Source of the DNA: an uncultured Lachnospiraceae bacterium
GTDB taxonomy: Bacteria > Bacillota > Clostridia > Lachnospirales > Lachnospiraceae
Direction of reading: 5' to 3'
Length of the DNA: 38,290 nucleotides
Assembly: GCA_947567595.1 (NCBI GenBank)
Contig: CANOMQ010000039.1
Span: forward strand, 1 to 38,290
Shown here: positions 8,568-16,715 of the stretch, one piece after another
How the letters are laid out: every line of letters starts with the position of its first letter
How positions within the stretch are numbered: the stretch's first letter is position 1
Notes under the pieces: generated by a model
What the model was told of the DNA's origin: nothing
The model's input: the letters and a program-made list of their open reading frames with translations, nothing else
Database searches by the model: none
Translations under genes and position numbers: made by a program

Positions 8568-10010
8568 TTATTGAGGCCACTGTACCGCGGTAATTTCGGG
8601 ATAGCGCTCGATAATTGCCGTCTCGAAGTTTGCCTTTGCCTTGTCAAAATCAACCATGCCTTGGAAATAATCGCTGAATGAATTCTGGATTAATTCCACG
8701 CAGCCCTGATCGTATGCGGAAAGCGGCGCAATCTTGATGTTTTCCGCAACCGGAGCAAAATACTTGAACGGATTTTGTCCGCCGAGGAAGTCGGAAGAAA
8801 AGTTCGCGTCGTCCGTAGCCGCCTCTCTCATGCTGCTCTGTGTGTTGGTAAAGTCTGTCTTTTCCCGTGAAATTTTTAACAGATTGTCCTTATCCGCAGT
8901 TACCGACATAATAATATCTTTTACATGCTGCGGATTGTCCGTGCCTGTGCATGCATGTACATAAGAACCGCCCCAGTTGTATTCCTGCGGGGGATTGGTT
9001 ACTGCCCACATGCCGTCCTCGCCGTCCCAGTTGGGCTTTAAGGTAAAGTCAATGCCCCATGCCGGGAACAGGAACGCAAACACCTTTGAGGAAGAGCCCA
9101 TTGCCTGATTCCAGTCGGAATTCCACTGTCCCTTTACGGTTTTGTCCAAATAGCCTGCGTCCAGCCATTCCTTGGAGTCGTTAATCCAGTTCATGATTTT
9201 CTGGTCAACCTTGATTGTGGTCTCGCCCGGCGCAACCCACGGCGCGTCAATGCTGTTTCCATAGAGACGGAAGGTATCCGCATAAGAAGAAAATGTGTAA
9301 TAGCCCTTTGCCTTTAACTCGCCTGCCGTCGCCTTAATCGTATCCCAGTCCTTCACCTTCGCGCCGATTTCCTCAGGGTCGTCCGTACCAAACACCTCTT
9401 TTGCAATGTCGCGGCGGTATACAAGCAGTCCCGGGCAGCACTGCCATGTTGAACCTCTCTGCACGCCGTTTACGTCAGACGCCGTTATCTTTGTAAAGCT
9501 GTACTGGTCTGCAAGGTCGGTGCCGGGATTAATGCCAAGGTCTTTCAAAGGCATTGCCACGTCCGCTTCCGCGTCGGTGTACTTGTTTACATAGTCTGTT
9601 TCCGATAAGAAAATGTCAACCTTGTCGTCTGCCGCCGCGCTTGCCTGATTGAGCAGCGCCTCGTCGAGTTTCTGCTGATAAACGCCGTCCTGATTGGGAT
9701 TGATAATCCAGTGGATTTCCGTTCCGTCGTTTAAGGTGGTCACGGTTCCGTCCGCAGACGTTTCCTTCACCTCGGGATAAACCAGCTCCACGCGCTCACG
9801 AAACTCGTTGTTCCAGCAGTAGATGTTGATAACCTTGCCCTCGTCCGTTGCTGTCGCTACCGCCGCGTCCGAACTGCTGCCCTGCGCGTCCCCTCCGGTC
9901 TGCACGTTTGCGCTGTCGCCTGTATCTGAGCCGCCCTGTCCGCCGCAGCCTGCCAGTGTTCCTGCCGCAAGCGCTGTCATTAATACGATACTGACTAATT
10001 TCTTTTTCAT
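8568..10010 (-). CDS. Sugar ABC transporter substrate-binding lipoprotein
   Basis: A 480-residue extracellular solute-binding protein of the family-1 type that serves CUT1 importers. The N-terminus is a lipoprotein signal: MKKKL, a hydrophobic stretch, then the lipobox LAGC with Cys22 as the lipidated residue. A low-complexity Gly/Ser/Asp/Ala linker follows (about residues 23-55). The mature protein has many Trp and Tyr residues typical of carbohydrate pockets (for example IINPNQDGVYQQKLDEALL and FAFLFPAWGID). GGAGG lies eight bases before the ATG. It is first in the operon with both permeases and the GH3 enzyme. A promoter with a palindromic operator-like site lies just upstream. The ligand is probably a beta-gluco-oligosaccharide, inferred from the neighbours only. 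Confidence 0.92.
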   Translation of the reverse strand: MKKKLVSIVLMTALAAGTLAGCGGQGGSDTGDSANVQTGGDAQGSSSDAAVATATDEGKVINIYCWNNEFRERVELVYPEVKETSADGTVTTLNDGTEIHWIINPNQDGVYQQKLDEALLNQASAAADDKVDIFLSETDYVNKYTDAEADVAMPLKDLGINPGTDLADQYSFTKITASDVNGVQRGSTWQCCPGLLVYRRDIAKEVFGTDDPEEIGAKVKDWDTIKATAGELKAKGYYTFSSYADTFRLYGNSIDAPWVAPGETTIKVDQKIMNWINDSKEWLDAGYLDKTVKGQWNSDWNQAMGSSSKVFAFLFPAWGIDFTLKPNWDGEDGMWAVTNPPQEYNWGGSYVHACTGTDNPQHVKDIIMSVTADKDNLLKISREKTDFTNTQSSMREAATDDANFSSDFLGGQNPFKYFAPVAENIKIAPLSAYDQGCVELIQNSFSDYFQGMVDFDKAKANFETAIIERYPEITAVQWPQ

Positions 10011-10065
10011 GTTAAATTCCTCCTATCACATTTTTTTCATTTCTTTGATTGCTTTGTTACGATTA

Positions 10066-10081
10066 TCTTAAACGTTTTCTG
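10066..10081. promoter_or_regulatory. LacI/CcpA-type operator candidate
   Basis: The palindromic core AAACGTTT (10070-10077) lies at or just after the expected transcription start of the binding-protein operon. This is the usual core of LacI-family and catabolite-control (cre) sites. The flanks do not match the full cre consensus, so a local LacI-type sugar regulator encoded elsewhere is equally likely. Confidence 0.45.
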
Positions 10082-10087
10082 CCCGGC

Positions 10088-10117
10088 AATATATCAGAAT
10101 GCCACAAAAAATGTCAA
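10088..10117 (-). promoter_or_regulatory. Promoter for the sugar ABC importer operon
   Basis: TTGACA (10117-10112) and TATATT (10093-10088) on the minus strand with an 18-base spacer, about 78 bases ahead of the binding-protein ATG and just upstream of the AAACGTTT palindrome. There is no obvious terminator between this site and the upstream phosphorylase gene, so read-through is also possible. Confidence 0.65.
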
Positions 10118-10165
10118 ATTCATGTCGTTTCTTTGTCATTTTTTTATATTTTTCTTTTTGCCATA

Positions 10166-12580
10166 TCAGGAAAGCTCTAAAACGATTTCTGAATGCGCTT
10201 TCAATAGCTTCGCCGGGATATAATTGTCCGAAAGCTCCACGCCGTCCACGGTCAGCTTATGGAAGCCGCTCTCCGAATGCTTGGGATTGCGCACTGTGAT
10301 ATGTAAATGGCTGCCCCTGAAATCCTTGTCAATCTCAAAGCACTCCCACGCCTTTGGAATGGAGGGCGCAATCCGCAGCCCGTAAAAGTCGGGACGCATT
10401 CCCAAAATGCCCTCGACACAACCGACCATGACCGTTGAGGCTGTGCCTGTCAGCCAGTGTACATGCGAACGCCCGAAATGCGGGCTTGCCTTCCCTTCCG
10501 TAAACTGCCCGTAACAATACGGCTCCAGCTTACGGATTTCCGCCTTGCCGTTTTGCGCCGCCGGAGCATTTTCCATAAAGTATTCGAATGCACGTTCTCC
10601 ATGCCCGCGCAGTGCCTCCGCCAAAATAATCCAGCCCTGTGACTGGGAGAAAATCCCCGCGTTTTCCTTTGTTCCGGCATTGTAAATCACTGCAAGCGCC
10701 CCGTCAAACGCATGGCTGTGGTACGGCGGATTCATCAAAATCGCTCCAAATTCCGTATTCAACTGCCGATAAACCTGCTCCAGTGCCAAATCCGCCTGTT
10801 CCTTTGTCGCCAGTCCGCTGATGACCGACCAGCTCTGCGGATTGAGCCATAGGTTTGCCTCCAAGTCCGTGCGCTTTCCGATAACCTCGCCCTGCTGCGT
10901 AAAGCCGCGGATAAAACGGTCCTCGTCCCAGCAAAGCTCCTGTATCAGGCTTCCAAGCTTTTCCTGACTTGTATCCAAATATTGGATATATTCGTCGTCC
11001 TCCTTATACTGCGCAAACAGTCTTAAAATCGTCATTGCATAGTAGAACTGGAATGCCACAAAGCTCGACTCTCCGTCCGCCCCAAGACGCAGGCAGTCAT
11101 TCCAGTCCGCATACAGTCCTGCCGGCATTTTGTGCGGTCCCAAATGGTTCATGGAAAACGAAACCGCACGTTTTAAGTGCTCATACACCGTCGCTTCCCC
11201 CTTATTTGCAAACGGAATGACTTCGTCAATAAAGGAAAGGTCTCCCGACTCACAGACATATTTATAAACCGTCGGGAACAGCCAAAGCGCATCGTCCGCA
11301 CGGTATGCGGGGTGTCCCGTTTCCTTCACATAAGACGCATCGTCCGGCGTATCTTCATGTCCGGCGTTATGCGTAAACTTCACAAGCGGAAGCCCGCCGC
11401 CGTTGTCCACCTGCGCAGAAAGCATGAAGCGGATTTTTTCCACCGCCATTTCCGGCGCAAGGTGAATGACGCCCTGAATATCCTGCACCGTGTCCCGGTA
11501 ACCGTAGCCGTTGCGCAGACCGCAGTACGTAAATGACGCGGCACGCGACCATATAAAGGTCATAAAACAGTTGTAGGCATTCCATGTGTTTATCATGGTG
11601 TCAAACTCGGGACTTGGCGTTTTGACTTGGAAATGCGAAAGCTTTCCGTGCCAGTAGGCAATCAGCTCCTGCTGCTCGTTTTCACAGACTTCTTTGGTAT
11701 TCTCATACCGTGCCAAAATCTCCTGCGCCTGCGCGCTGTCTTTCATTCCCAGTACAAACGCAAGGCATTTTGTTTCGTTTGGCGCAAGCGTTATTTCTGT
11801 TGTCAGCGCGCCGCAGCCGTTTTCGTTGTAGTTCAGCGCGCCGCCCAAGTCCCCGTTTATCACGCCGATTGGATTGCCATAGCCGTGATACCTTCCGAGA
11901 AACGCCTCCCTGTCGCCGCAGTATGAGGAAACATCAGCCCCCGCAAGCCCGAAAAAGCGCTCCACGACAATCTTGTCGTCCACGTCCTTACCTTCCTCAA
12001 GACTGTCCAAATTGCCATGTATCCTCTGACAAATCCGGTTGCCCTGAAAGACCGTGCGCGTGATAAACTGCGAATACTGCAAATTCACCTGATCCTGCTC
12101 ATAATTGCTGTTGTTTGTAAATTCCGCGTATCCTGTAATGTTTAACGCTCTCGTGCGCTCCGAATGGTTTGTCACTTGAACGCACCAAACCTCATACTCC
12201 TTGTCAAGCGGCACATAGTAAAGCACCTCCGAGTGAATGCCGCTGTAATCCGCAAGCATTTTGGTGTACGCCGTTCCGTGGCGGCACTCGCTCCTGTAAT
12301 CGTTTAAGTCCTTTCCCACAGGCTGCCACGACGCGGACCAGTAATCCTTTGTTTCCTTGTCCTGCAAATAAATATAACGTCCCGGGCGGTCAAAATCGTT
12401 AAAAACATAACGAAGTATCCTGCCGTTTGCACCGGACTTTGCAAAGCTGTATCCGCCTGCGTTATTGGAAATCACCGCGCCATACGCGGGAGAGCCTAAA
12501 TAATTTGCCCACGGAGCGGGCGTGTCCGGTCTTACAATGACATATTCGCGTTTTTCATCATCAAAATATCCGTAATTCAT
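10166..12580 (-). CDS. Cellobiose phosphorylase (GH94)
   Basis: An 804-residue GH94 phosphorylase, matching the roughly 810 residues of known cellobiose phosphorylases. It converts cellobiose and phosphate to glucose 1-phosphate and glucose in the cytoplasm, saving one ATP per disaccharide. The N-terminal beta-sandwich domain (about 1-300) includes the start MNYGYFDDEKREYVI, typical of this subfamily. The (alpha/alpha)6 catalytic barrel follows, with CGLRNGYGYRDTVQDIQG and the general acid Asp492 in YADWNDCLRLG. The C-terminal domain ends near residue 804. GAAGGAG lies about ten bases before the ATG. It follows another GH94 gene by 35 bases and is probably cotranscribed with it. Confidence 0.93.
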   Translation of the reverse strand: MNYGYFDDEKREYVIVRPDTPAPWANYLGSPAYGAVISNNAGGYSFAKSGANGRILRYVFNDFDRPGRYIYLQDKETKDYWSASWQPVGKDLNDYRSECRHGTAYTKMLADYSGIHSEVLYYVPLDKEYEVWCVQVTNHSERTRALNITGYAEFTNNSNYEQDQVNLQYSQFITRTVFQGNRICQRIHGNLDSLEEGKDVDDKIVVERFFGLAGADVSSYCGDREAFLGRYHGYGNPIGVINGDLGGALNYNENGCGALTTEITLAPNETKCLAFVLGMKDSAQAQEILARYENTKEVCENEQQELIAYWHGKLSHFQVKTPSPEFDTMINTWNAYNCFMTFIWSRAASFTYCGLRNGYGYRDTVQDIQGVIHLAPEMAVEKIRFMLSAQVDNGGGLPLVKFTHNAGHEDTPDDASYVKETGHPAYRADDALWLFPTVYKYVCESGDLSFIDEVIPFANKGEATVYEHLKRAVSFSMNHLGPHKMPAGLYADWNDCLRLGADGESSFVAFQFYYAMTILRLFAQYKEDDEYIQYLDTSQEKLGSLIQELCWDEDRFIRGFTQQGEVIGKRTDLEANLWLNPQSWSVISGLATKEQADLALEQVYRQLNTEFGAILMNPPYHSHAFDGALAVIYNAGTKENAGIFSQSQGWIILAEALRGHGERAFEYFMENAPAAQNGKAEIRKLEPYCYGQFTEGKASPHFGRSHVHWLTGTASTVMVGCVEGILGMRPDFYGLRIAPSIPKAWECFEIDKDFRGSHLHITVRNPKHSESGFHKLTVDGVELSDNYIPAKLLKAHSEIVLELS

Positions 12581-12615
12581 TGTTCTGTCTTGCTCCTTCC
12601 TTATTTTAAAAAAAC

Positions 12616-15336
12616 TTAATCTTCCTGTTTCGCGCCCAGCTCTGCCTCGATTGTATGTACCATATCCGGCAAAGACACAATCGTTTCCCTGTCAAGGACT
12701 GCCGCGCTACCCAAAACCGTTCCACATTCCTGTCCGTCGCATAATACCTTTTTGACCGCGTATTCCCCGTAAGAAAGCTTTTGCGGATTTTTATAAACCA
12801 CTTCAAACTCCTTTTGCGCAAAACGGAAACAAATCTTCGCATTTCCCTGCGCGTCAAACTGCTCTTTTAACAGCTTCGGGCAAAGCTCCATATCGCCAAG
12901 CGCACCGCGCACGCCGAACACCTGTGTGACAACCGTAAGCATATACCAGCTTGCGGCACCCGTTAAATAATGGTACATTCCCCTGCCCGAGCCGTTAAAA
13001 TATTCCGGTATGCCCGGGTAAATCCGACTTGTTTCAAAGTTCATCGCCGCGTCCGCAAGCGTCTGCAGCGCCTTGTAGCCTTCCTTTACAAATCCGCGCC
13101 GGTACAGGGCGTTCGCGTACATTACGGTCATGTGTGAAAAGACCGCCCCGTTCTCCTTCTCCCCGTATGCAAAGCCGAACATTCTGCCCAAATCAAATTT
13201 CAGCTCCCCGAAATCCGTATTCAAACGATACCCGCCGATTTCCTTCTGATACAGATAACGGTCGGCGCTCCTGCAGATTTTTTCTACTTGCTCCTTCGTC
13301 GCGGTTTCGCTCATGATTGCAAACACCTGTCCGGTCAGAAGCATACGCACGCCGTTCTCAAAATAGCCCTCCACACGCGCCCTGTTGTTGTCATAATAGC
13401 TGTTAAACCAACCCTCGTCCTCATGCTGCGCCTGTGAAATCCACTCCGTTCTTCGGATATGCTCCGCCAGCCACTGCGCCTTATGGTATAAATTCTGTGC
13501 CAGTTCCTTCGTCGAAACGCTTATCCGCTCCCCGCTGATGTTGTGCTGACAACTTTGCAGATAACGTTGCAGCAGCTCCTGCTTTGCCCCAACGTCCTCG
13601 TAAAGCGCACCGTCGTCCGCCAAAAGCACCTCAAGCTCCGCCAAAACCGCTATCTCCTGCCAGTCGGGCTGCTCTGACAACTGCTCCAAAAGCTGCGCAA
13701 GCTGCAACAGATTGCCCGCGTACGCACAGGTAAATGCCACACTTTCGCCGTTTTCTGCTGCCATGTCCAACGCATCGTTCCAGTCCGCTCCGCGCAGACG
13801 GATATGGTTATGCGCCCCCACCTCATAAAAAGCACACAAATGTTCTAACAGCAAATGCTCTAAAATACTGCCCTCATACACCGCGCCGTTTTCGTCCTTC
13901 TGCCGCAGTCCGTACGAGGTGTCCCACGCACTGTCCAAACCACCGCCGCGCTGCATCTGCCCGTCCTTAAAATACGGCGCCTGTTCCTTCAAAACCGCGG
14001 TATCTCCCGTTTGGTCAATGTATAGCTTCGTCGTCATAAACGGCCATACGCCGTGGTCCATCCACACGCGCGCAATCCCGTTTCTGTCCGCCACAAAGAC
14101 GCCCTGTCCTTCCCCGATAATCGTAGCGTTGGTGCCGTCAATCCGCACGCCGCCGTAATTATCCAAAATCATCTGCCGCACGCCGCAAGGGTCCATAATC
14201 AGAAGCGACAGACAGTCCTGCCACAAATCGCGCCAGCCTCTTCCGCCTCTGCCATAGTCGTGGTGCGGCAGAAAAGAGCACCCGTAAATCCGCCGCAGCA
14301 TCGGCTGAAAGCTAATCCAGCGAAGCAGATTGTCATAGCGCATATCTCCCGTGTCATAGCGCACATTTACCTTCTGCTGCCAGTAATCGCGCGTCTTTGC
14401 AAATGCCGCCCGAACTTTCTCTTTGCTGTCATAACCGGACAGGGTATGCGCGATTTCGTCCTCCTGCGCAGTCACTCCCATGACAATGGTATACGACACA
14501 CTTGCGTTTGGCTCTAAAACAACCGTTTCAAACCGCAGCCCCCCAAGCGCCTCTTTTCCTGCAAAGCACTGTCCGCCGGGAACGCCGTCCCCATTTTGGA
14601 GAACTTTGCGCGGGTGGGTAAAACTTCCGCCCTCGCCGATATAGTCCTCTGCAACCGGATAAAAATCCTTCGGCTTTTCTCCTGTTCCACTCACGCCGCA
14701 CACAAAATACGTCAATTCATTTTTGCGGTGACCACGCTCGTCAAACGACAGCGTCGGCTTTACATACACCCCGTAATCCGTCGTTCTGATACGGTGCAGC
14801 AGCGAAGTTACGTGCCTGTGGTCGCGGATATTGTCTGCACTTCTTCCATAGATAGGAATTGCGGCAACCGGCGTGATTGTCTGCGCCGTTTTTGCCATGT
14901 TGCAAAGCTCCACATGCATAAGCTCCACATTGTCCCCCAGCGGCACAAACGACGTGACCTGTGCCCTTAGCTGATATTTTTCGGACTGCCTTGTAAGCGT
15001 ATGCCACATCAGCCCTGCTGTCAGTTCGCTTTTATCCTGATTTTTGGTAAATTTCCGGCTCTCCTCCTCAGCGGACGCGCCCACGACAGACCATGCGCCC
15101 ACGCCCTCCACATGACACCAAAAATTGCGTCCCGAGCGGTTATTGTGCAGATTTTCCGCGCTGACAGGCTCCATTAAAAACGCATTCTGATTGGTCTTGA
15201 TGTCGCCGCCCAAATTCGGGGTAAGCGCACTTTTTATCCCGTTTTCCCCCGCAACCGGAAAATACAGATAACTGTAATTTTCCGGTTGCAGCAGGAAAAA
15301 CGTTCCGTCCTTGTCCGTAAAATGCATTGTTTCCAT
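12616..15336 (-). CDS. GH94 phosphorylase, laminaribiose-phosphorylase-like
   Basis: A 906-residue GH94 family enzyme. Landmarks are an N-terminal region with SYLYFPVAGENGIKSALTPN and RNFWCHVEG, a barrel segment GRGGRGWRDLWQDCL, and the general acid Asp518 in RLRGADWNDALDMA. The length and the ADWNDALD motif differ from cellobiose phosphorylase (ADWNDCL) and from the roughly 980-residue cellodextrin phosphorylases, and fit laminaribiose (beta-1,3) phosphorylase better. Specificity within GH94 cannot be settled by eye, so treat beta-1,3 as a hypothesis. I start it at 15336, where AGGAGG lies nine bases upstream; the frame stays open to 15402 but has no ribosome binding site there. It sits 35 bases ahead of the cellobiose phosphorylase, as expected for joint use of mixed beta-1,3/1,4-glucan fragments. 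Confidence 0.85.
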   Translation of the reverse strand: METMHFTDKDGTFFLLQPENYSYLYFPVAGENGIKSALTPNLGGDIKTNQNAFLMEPVSAENLHNNRSGRNFWCHVEGVGAWSVVGASAEEESRKFTKNQDKSELTAGLMWHTLTRQSEKYQLRAQVTSFVPLGDNVELMHVELCNMAKTAQTITPVAAIPIYGRSADNIRDHRHVTSLLHRIRTTDYGVYVKPTLSFDERGHRKNELTYFVCGVSGTGEKPKDFYPVAEDYIGEGGSFTHPRKVLQNGDGVPGGQCFAGKEALGGLRFETVVLEPNASVSYTIVMGVTAQEDEIAHTLSGYDSKEKVRAAFAKTRDYWQQKVNVRYDTGDMRYDNLLRWISFQPMLRRIYGCSFLPHHDYGRGGRGWRDLWQDCLSLLIMDPCGVRQMILDNYGGVRIDGTNATIIGEGQGVFVADRNGIARVWMDHGVWPFMTTKLYIDQTGDTAVLKEQAPYFKDGQMQRGGGLDSAWDTSYGLRQKDENGAVYEGSILEHLLLEHLCAFYEVGAHNHIRLRGADWNDALDMAAENGESVAFTCAYAGNLLQLAQLLEQLSEQPDWQEIAVLAELEVLLADDGALYEDVGAKQELLQRYLQSCQHNISGERISVSTKELAQNLYHKAQWLAEHIRRTEWISQAQHEDEGWFNSYYDNNRARVEGYFENGVRMLLTGQVFAIMSETATKEQVEKICRSADRYLYQKEIGGYRLNTDFGELKFDLGRMFGFAYGEKENGAVFSHMTVMYANALYRRGFVKEGYKALQTLADAAMNFETSRIYPGIPEYFNGSGRGMYHYLTGAASWYMLTVVTQVFGVRGALGDMELCPKLLKEQFDAQGNAKICFRFAQKEFEVVYKNPQKLSYGEYAVKKVLCDGQECGTVLGSAAVLDRETIVSLPDMVHTIEAELGAKQED

Positions 15337-15373
15337 CAGTCCATACCTCCTGTAATTTTTTCTAAACATTTGT

Positions 15374-15408
15374 TTGCTATCGTAGCAATTTCGTACCTTC
15401 ATCGGTAC
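15374..15408. promoter_or_regulatory. Palindromes in leader of the phosphorylase operon
   Basis: TTGCTA-TCG-TAGCAA (15374-15388) is a perfect 15-base palindromic site, and GTACC/GGTAC (15393-15408) is a second inverted repeat beside it. They lie 38 to 72 bases before the GH94 start codon. Both resemble repressor operators or small leader hairpins. I could not place a convincing -35/-10 pair for this operon. Confidence 0.4.
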
Positions 15409-15490
15409 AGGTCTTTTATTTTTCTATTTTAAGAAGTTTCTATTATCTTACTGATTTTCGAAACATGCATATATCAGATTAATGAAAAAA

Positions 15491-15513
15491 ATATCACATC
15501 GATGATGTAATAT
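15491..15513. repeat. Imperfect palindrome in divergent intergenic region
   Basis: ATATCACATC and GATGTAATAT flank GAT, giving 10-bp arms with a single mismatch. The site lies between the GH94 operon and the deacetylase gene, so it could be an operator for either. Confidence 0.4.
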
Positions 15514-15607
15514 CATTTTCAATTCCTTCCATCTTTCTGCCAAAAGACAGGCATTTTTTTCAGAATCCAAAATATCTTTTAATAAGAACGCGATAGGAAA
15601 CAGCCTT

Positions 15608-16507
15608 ATGAACCTTATGAATTTTAGGAACCGAATCACGAAAAAACGAATACCGAAAAAGAAACGAAACACCGGTGCAGTTCACATATCGCAGGTGCAG
15701 CTCATAAAAACAACGCTTTTCGTACTCCTCTTAGTTGCCGCCTTCCTGATTGGCAGAGGAATCGCATATGTCCGATACGAAAAAATAAACGACTGGATTA
15801 TTCCGGCAAGCGGAAGTGTGTCCTCGGAAAACTGGGGGCTTGGGTTCGGGCAGGAAGGCAGCCAGCCCACCGGAAACGCCTCTGCCGTCGAGCTGCAAAA
15901 ATACAACGCCCACTATGTGGGCGACAGCAACGAAAAGGTGATTTATCTCACCTTTGACGCAGGCTTTGAAAACGGCAACACGCAGCCGATTTTGGACGCA
16001 CTCAAAAAGCATAACGTGCCCGCGACGTTCTTCGTCGTCGGGCACTACCTCGAATCCGCGCCCGACCTTGTGAAACAAATGGTCGCGGACGGACACTTTG
16101 TAGGCAACCACACCTACCACCACTTGGATATGTCCTCCATTGCCTCAAAGGAATCCTTTGAAAAGGAAATGAAGGACGTGGAGAGCAAATTTGCGGAAAT
16201 CACGGGCAAAGAGCTTGCGCACTTTTACCGCCCGCCACAGGGCAAGTACAACACCAAAAATTTGGAAATGGCAAAGGATTTGGGCTACCACACATTCTTT
16301 TGGAGCCTTGCCTATGTAGACTGGTATCAGGACAAACAGCCCACAAAGGACGAGGCATTCAAAAAGCTGGTCGGGCGTATCCACCCGGGCGCCATTGTTT
16401 TATTGCACAGCACTTCCAAGACAAACGGGGAAATTTTAGATGAACTCCTGACGAAATGGGAAGAAATGGGATATACGTTTCGGACGTTGGAGGATTTTGT
16501 GAATTAA
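15608..16507 (+). CDS. Polysaccharide deacetylase, PdaA type
   Basis: A 299-residue membrane-anchored NodB-fold deacetylase. A basic N-terminus (residues 1-22) is followed by one membrane segment (about 33-55), so the catalytic domain (about 100-299) faces outside. Motif one reads TFDAGFENG with catalytic Asp117; the usual second metal-binding Asp of TFDDG is replaced by Ala, a mark of the PdaA branch. Motif two is H168-T-Y-H-H172 and motif three is RPPQGKY. PdaA-type enzymes remove acetyl groups from N-acetylmuramic acid as a step toward muramic delta-lactam in spore cortex. This suggests a spore-forming lineage, although vegetative wall roles occur in relatives. TAGGAA lies nine bases before the ATG. 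It is divergent from the GH94 genes. Confidence 0.85.
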   Translation: MNLMNFRNRITKKRIPKKKRNTGAVHISQVQLIKTTLFVLLLVAAFLIGRGIAYVRYEKINDWIIPASGSVSSENWGLGFGQEGSQPTGNASAVELQKYNAHYVGDSNEKVIYLTFDAGFENGNTQPILDALKKHNVPATFFVVGHYLESAPDLVKQMVADGHFVGNHTYHHLDMSSIASKESFEKEMKDVESKFAEITGKELAHFYRPPQGKYNTKNLEMAKDLGYHTFFWSLAYVDWYQDKQPTKDEAFKKLVGRIHPGAIVLLHSTSKTNGEILDELLTKWEEMGYTFRTLEDFVN

Positions 16508-16510
16508 ATA

Positions 16511-16568
16511 TCAAGCTTTTTTGAGCCATATCTGCTGGGAGCGGGTATGGCTCTATGATATTGCTTGA
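16511..16568 (+). repeat. Nested inverted repeats after the deacetylase gene
   Basis: The outer arms TCAAGC (16511-16516) and GCTTGA (16563-16568) enclose the inner arms GAGCCATA (16523-16530) and TATGGCTC (16546-16553). The structure begins right after the deacetylase stop codon but lacks a T-run, so it may be a weak terminator or an mRNA 3' structure. Confidence 0.4.
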
Positions 16569-16665
16569 AAGATCAGAATGATATGCTTATGCATTACTGT
16601 GAAGGGCTGGCTAAAAATGAAAGGATTGGGGATTGCGGTAAAACACAAAATATGGGAAAATAAGA

Positions 16666-16705
16666 AAACGGCTATCCAACAATTTGCTCGTCCGTCAGAC
16701 CGTTT
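16666..16705 (-). terminator. Possible terminator of the ATP-grasp/AstE operon
   Basis: On the minus strand AAACGG and CCGTTT bracket a 28-base loop and are followed by a T-rich run (TTTTCTTATTTTCC). It lies just after the last gene of the operon. The stem is short and the loop long, so confidence is low. Confidence 0.3.
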
Positions 16706-16715
16706 CTGTGCATTT

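Noticed and set aside
15337-15402. N-terminal extension of the 906-residue GH94 enzyme
   Set aside because: The stretch contains the ribosome binding site of the inner start and palindromic leader sequence, so it is not coding.
16570-16715. Small plus-strand open frame after the deacetylase gene
   Set aside because: It runs into the opposite strand of the AstE-like gene, has no ribosome binding site and resembles no known protein.
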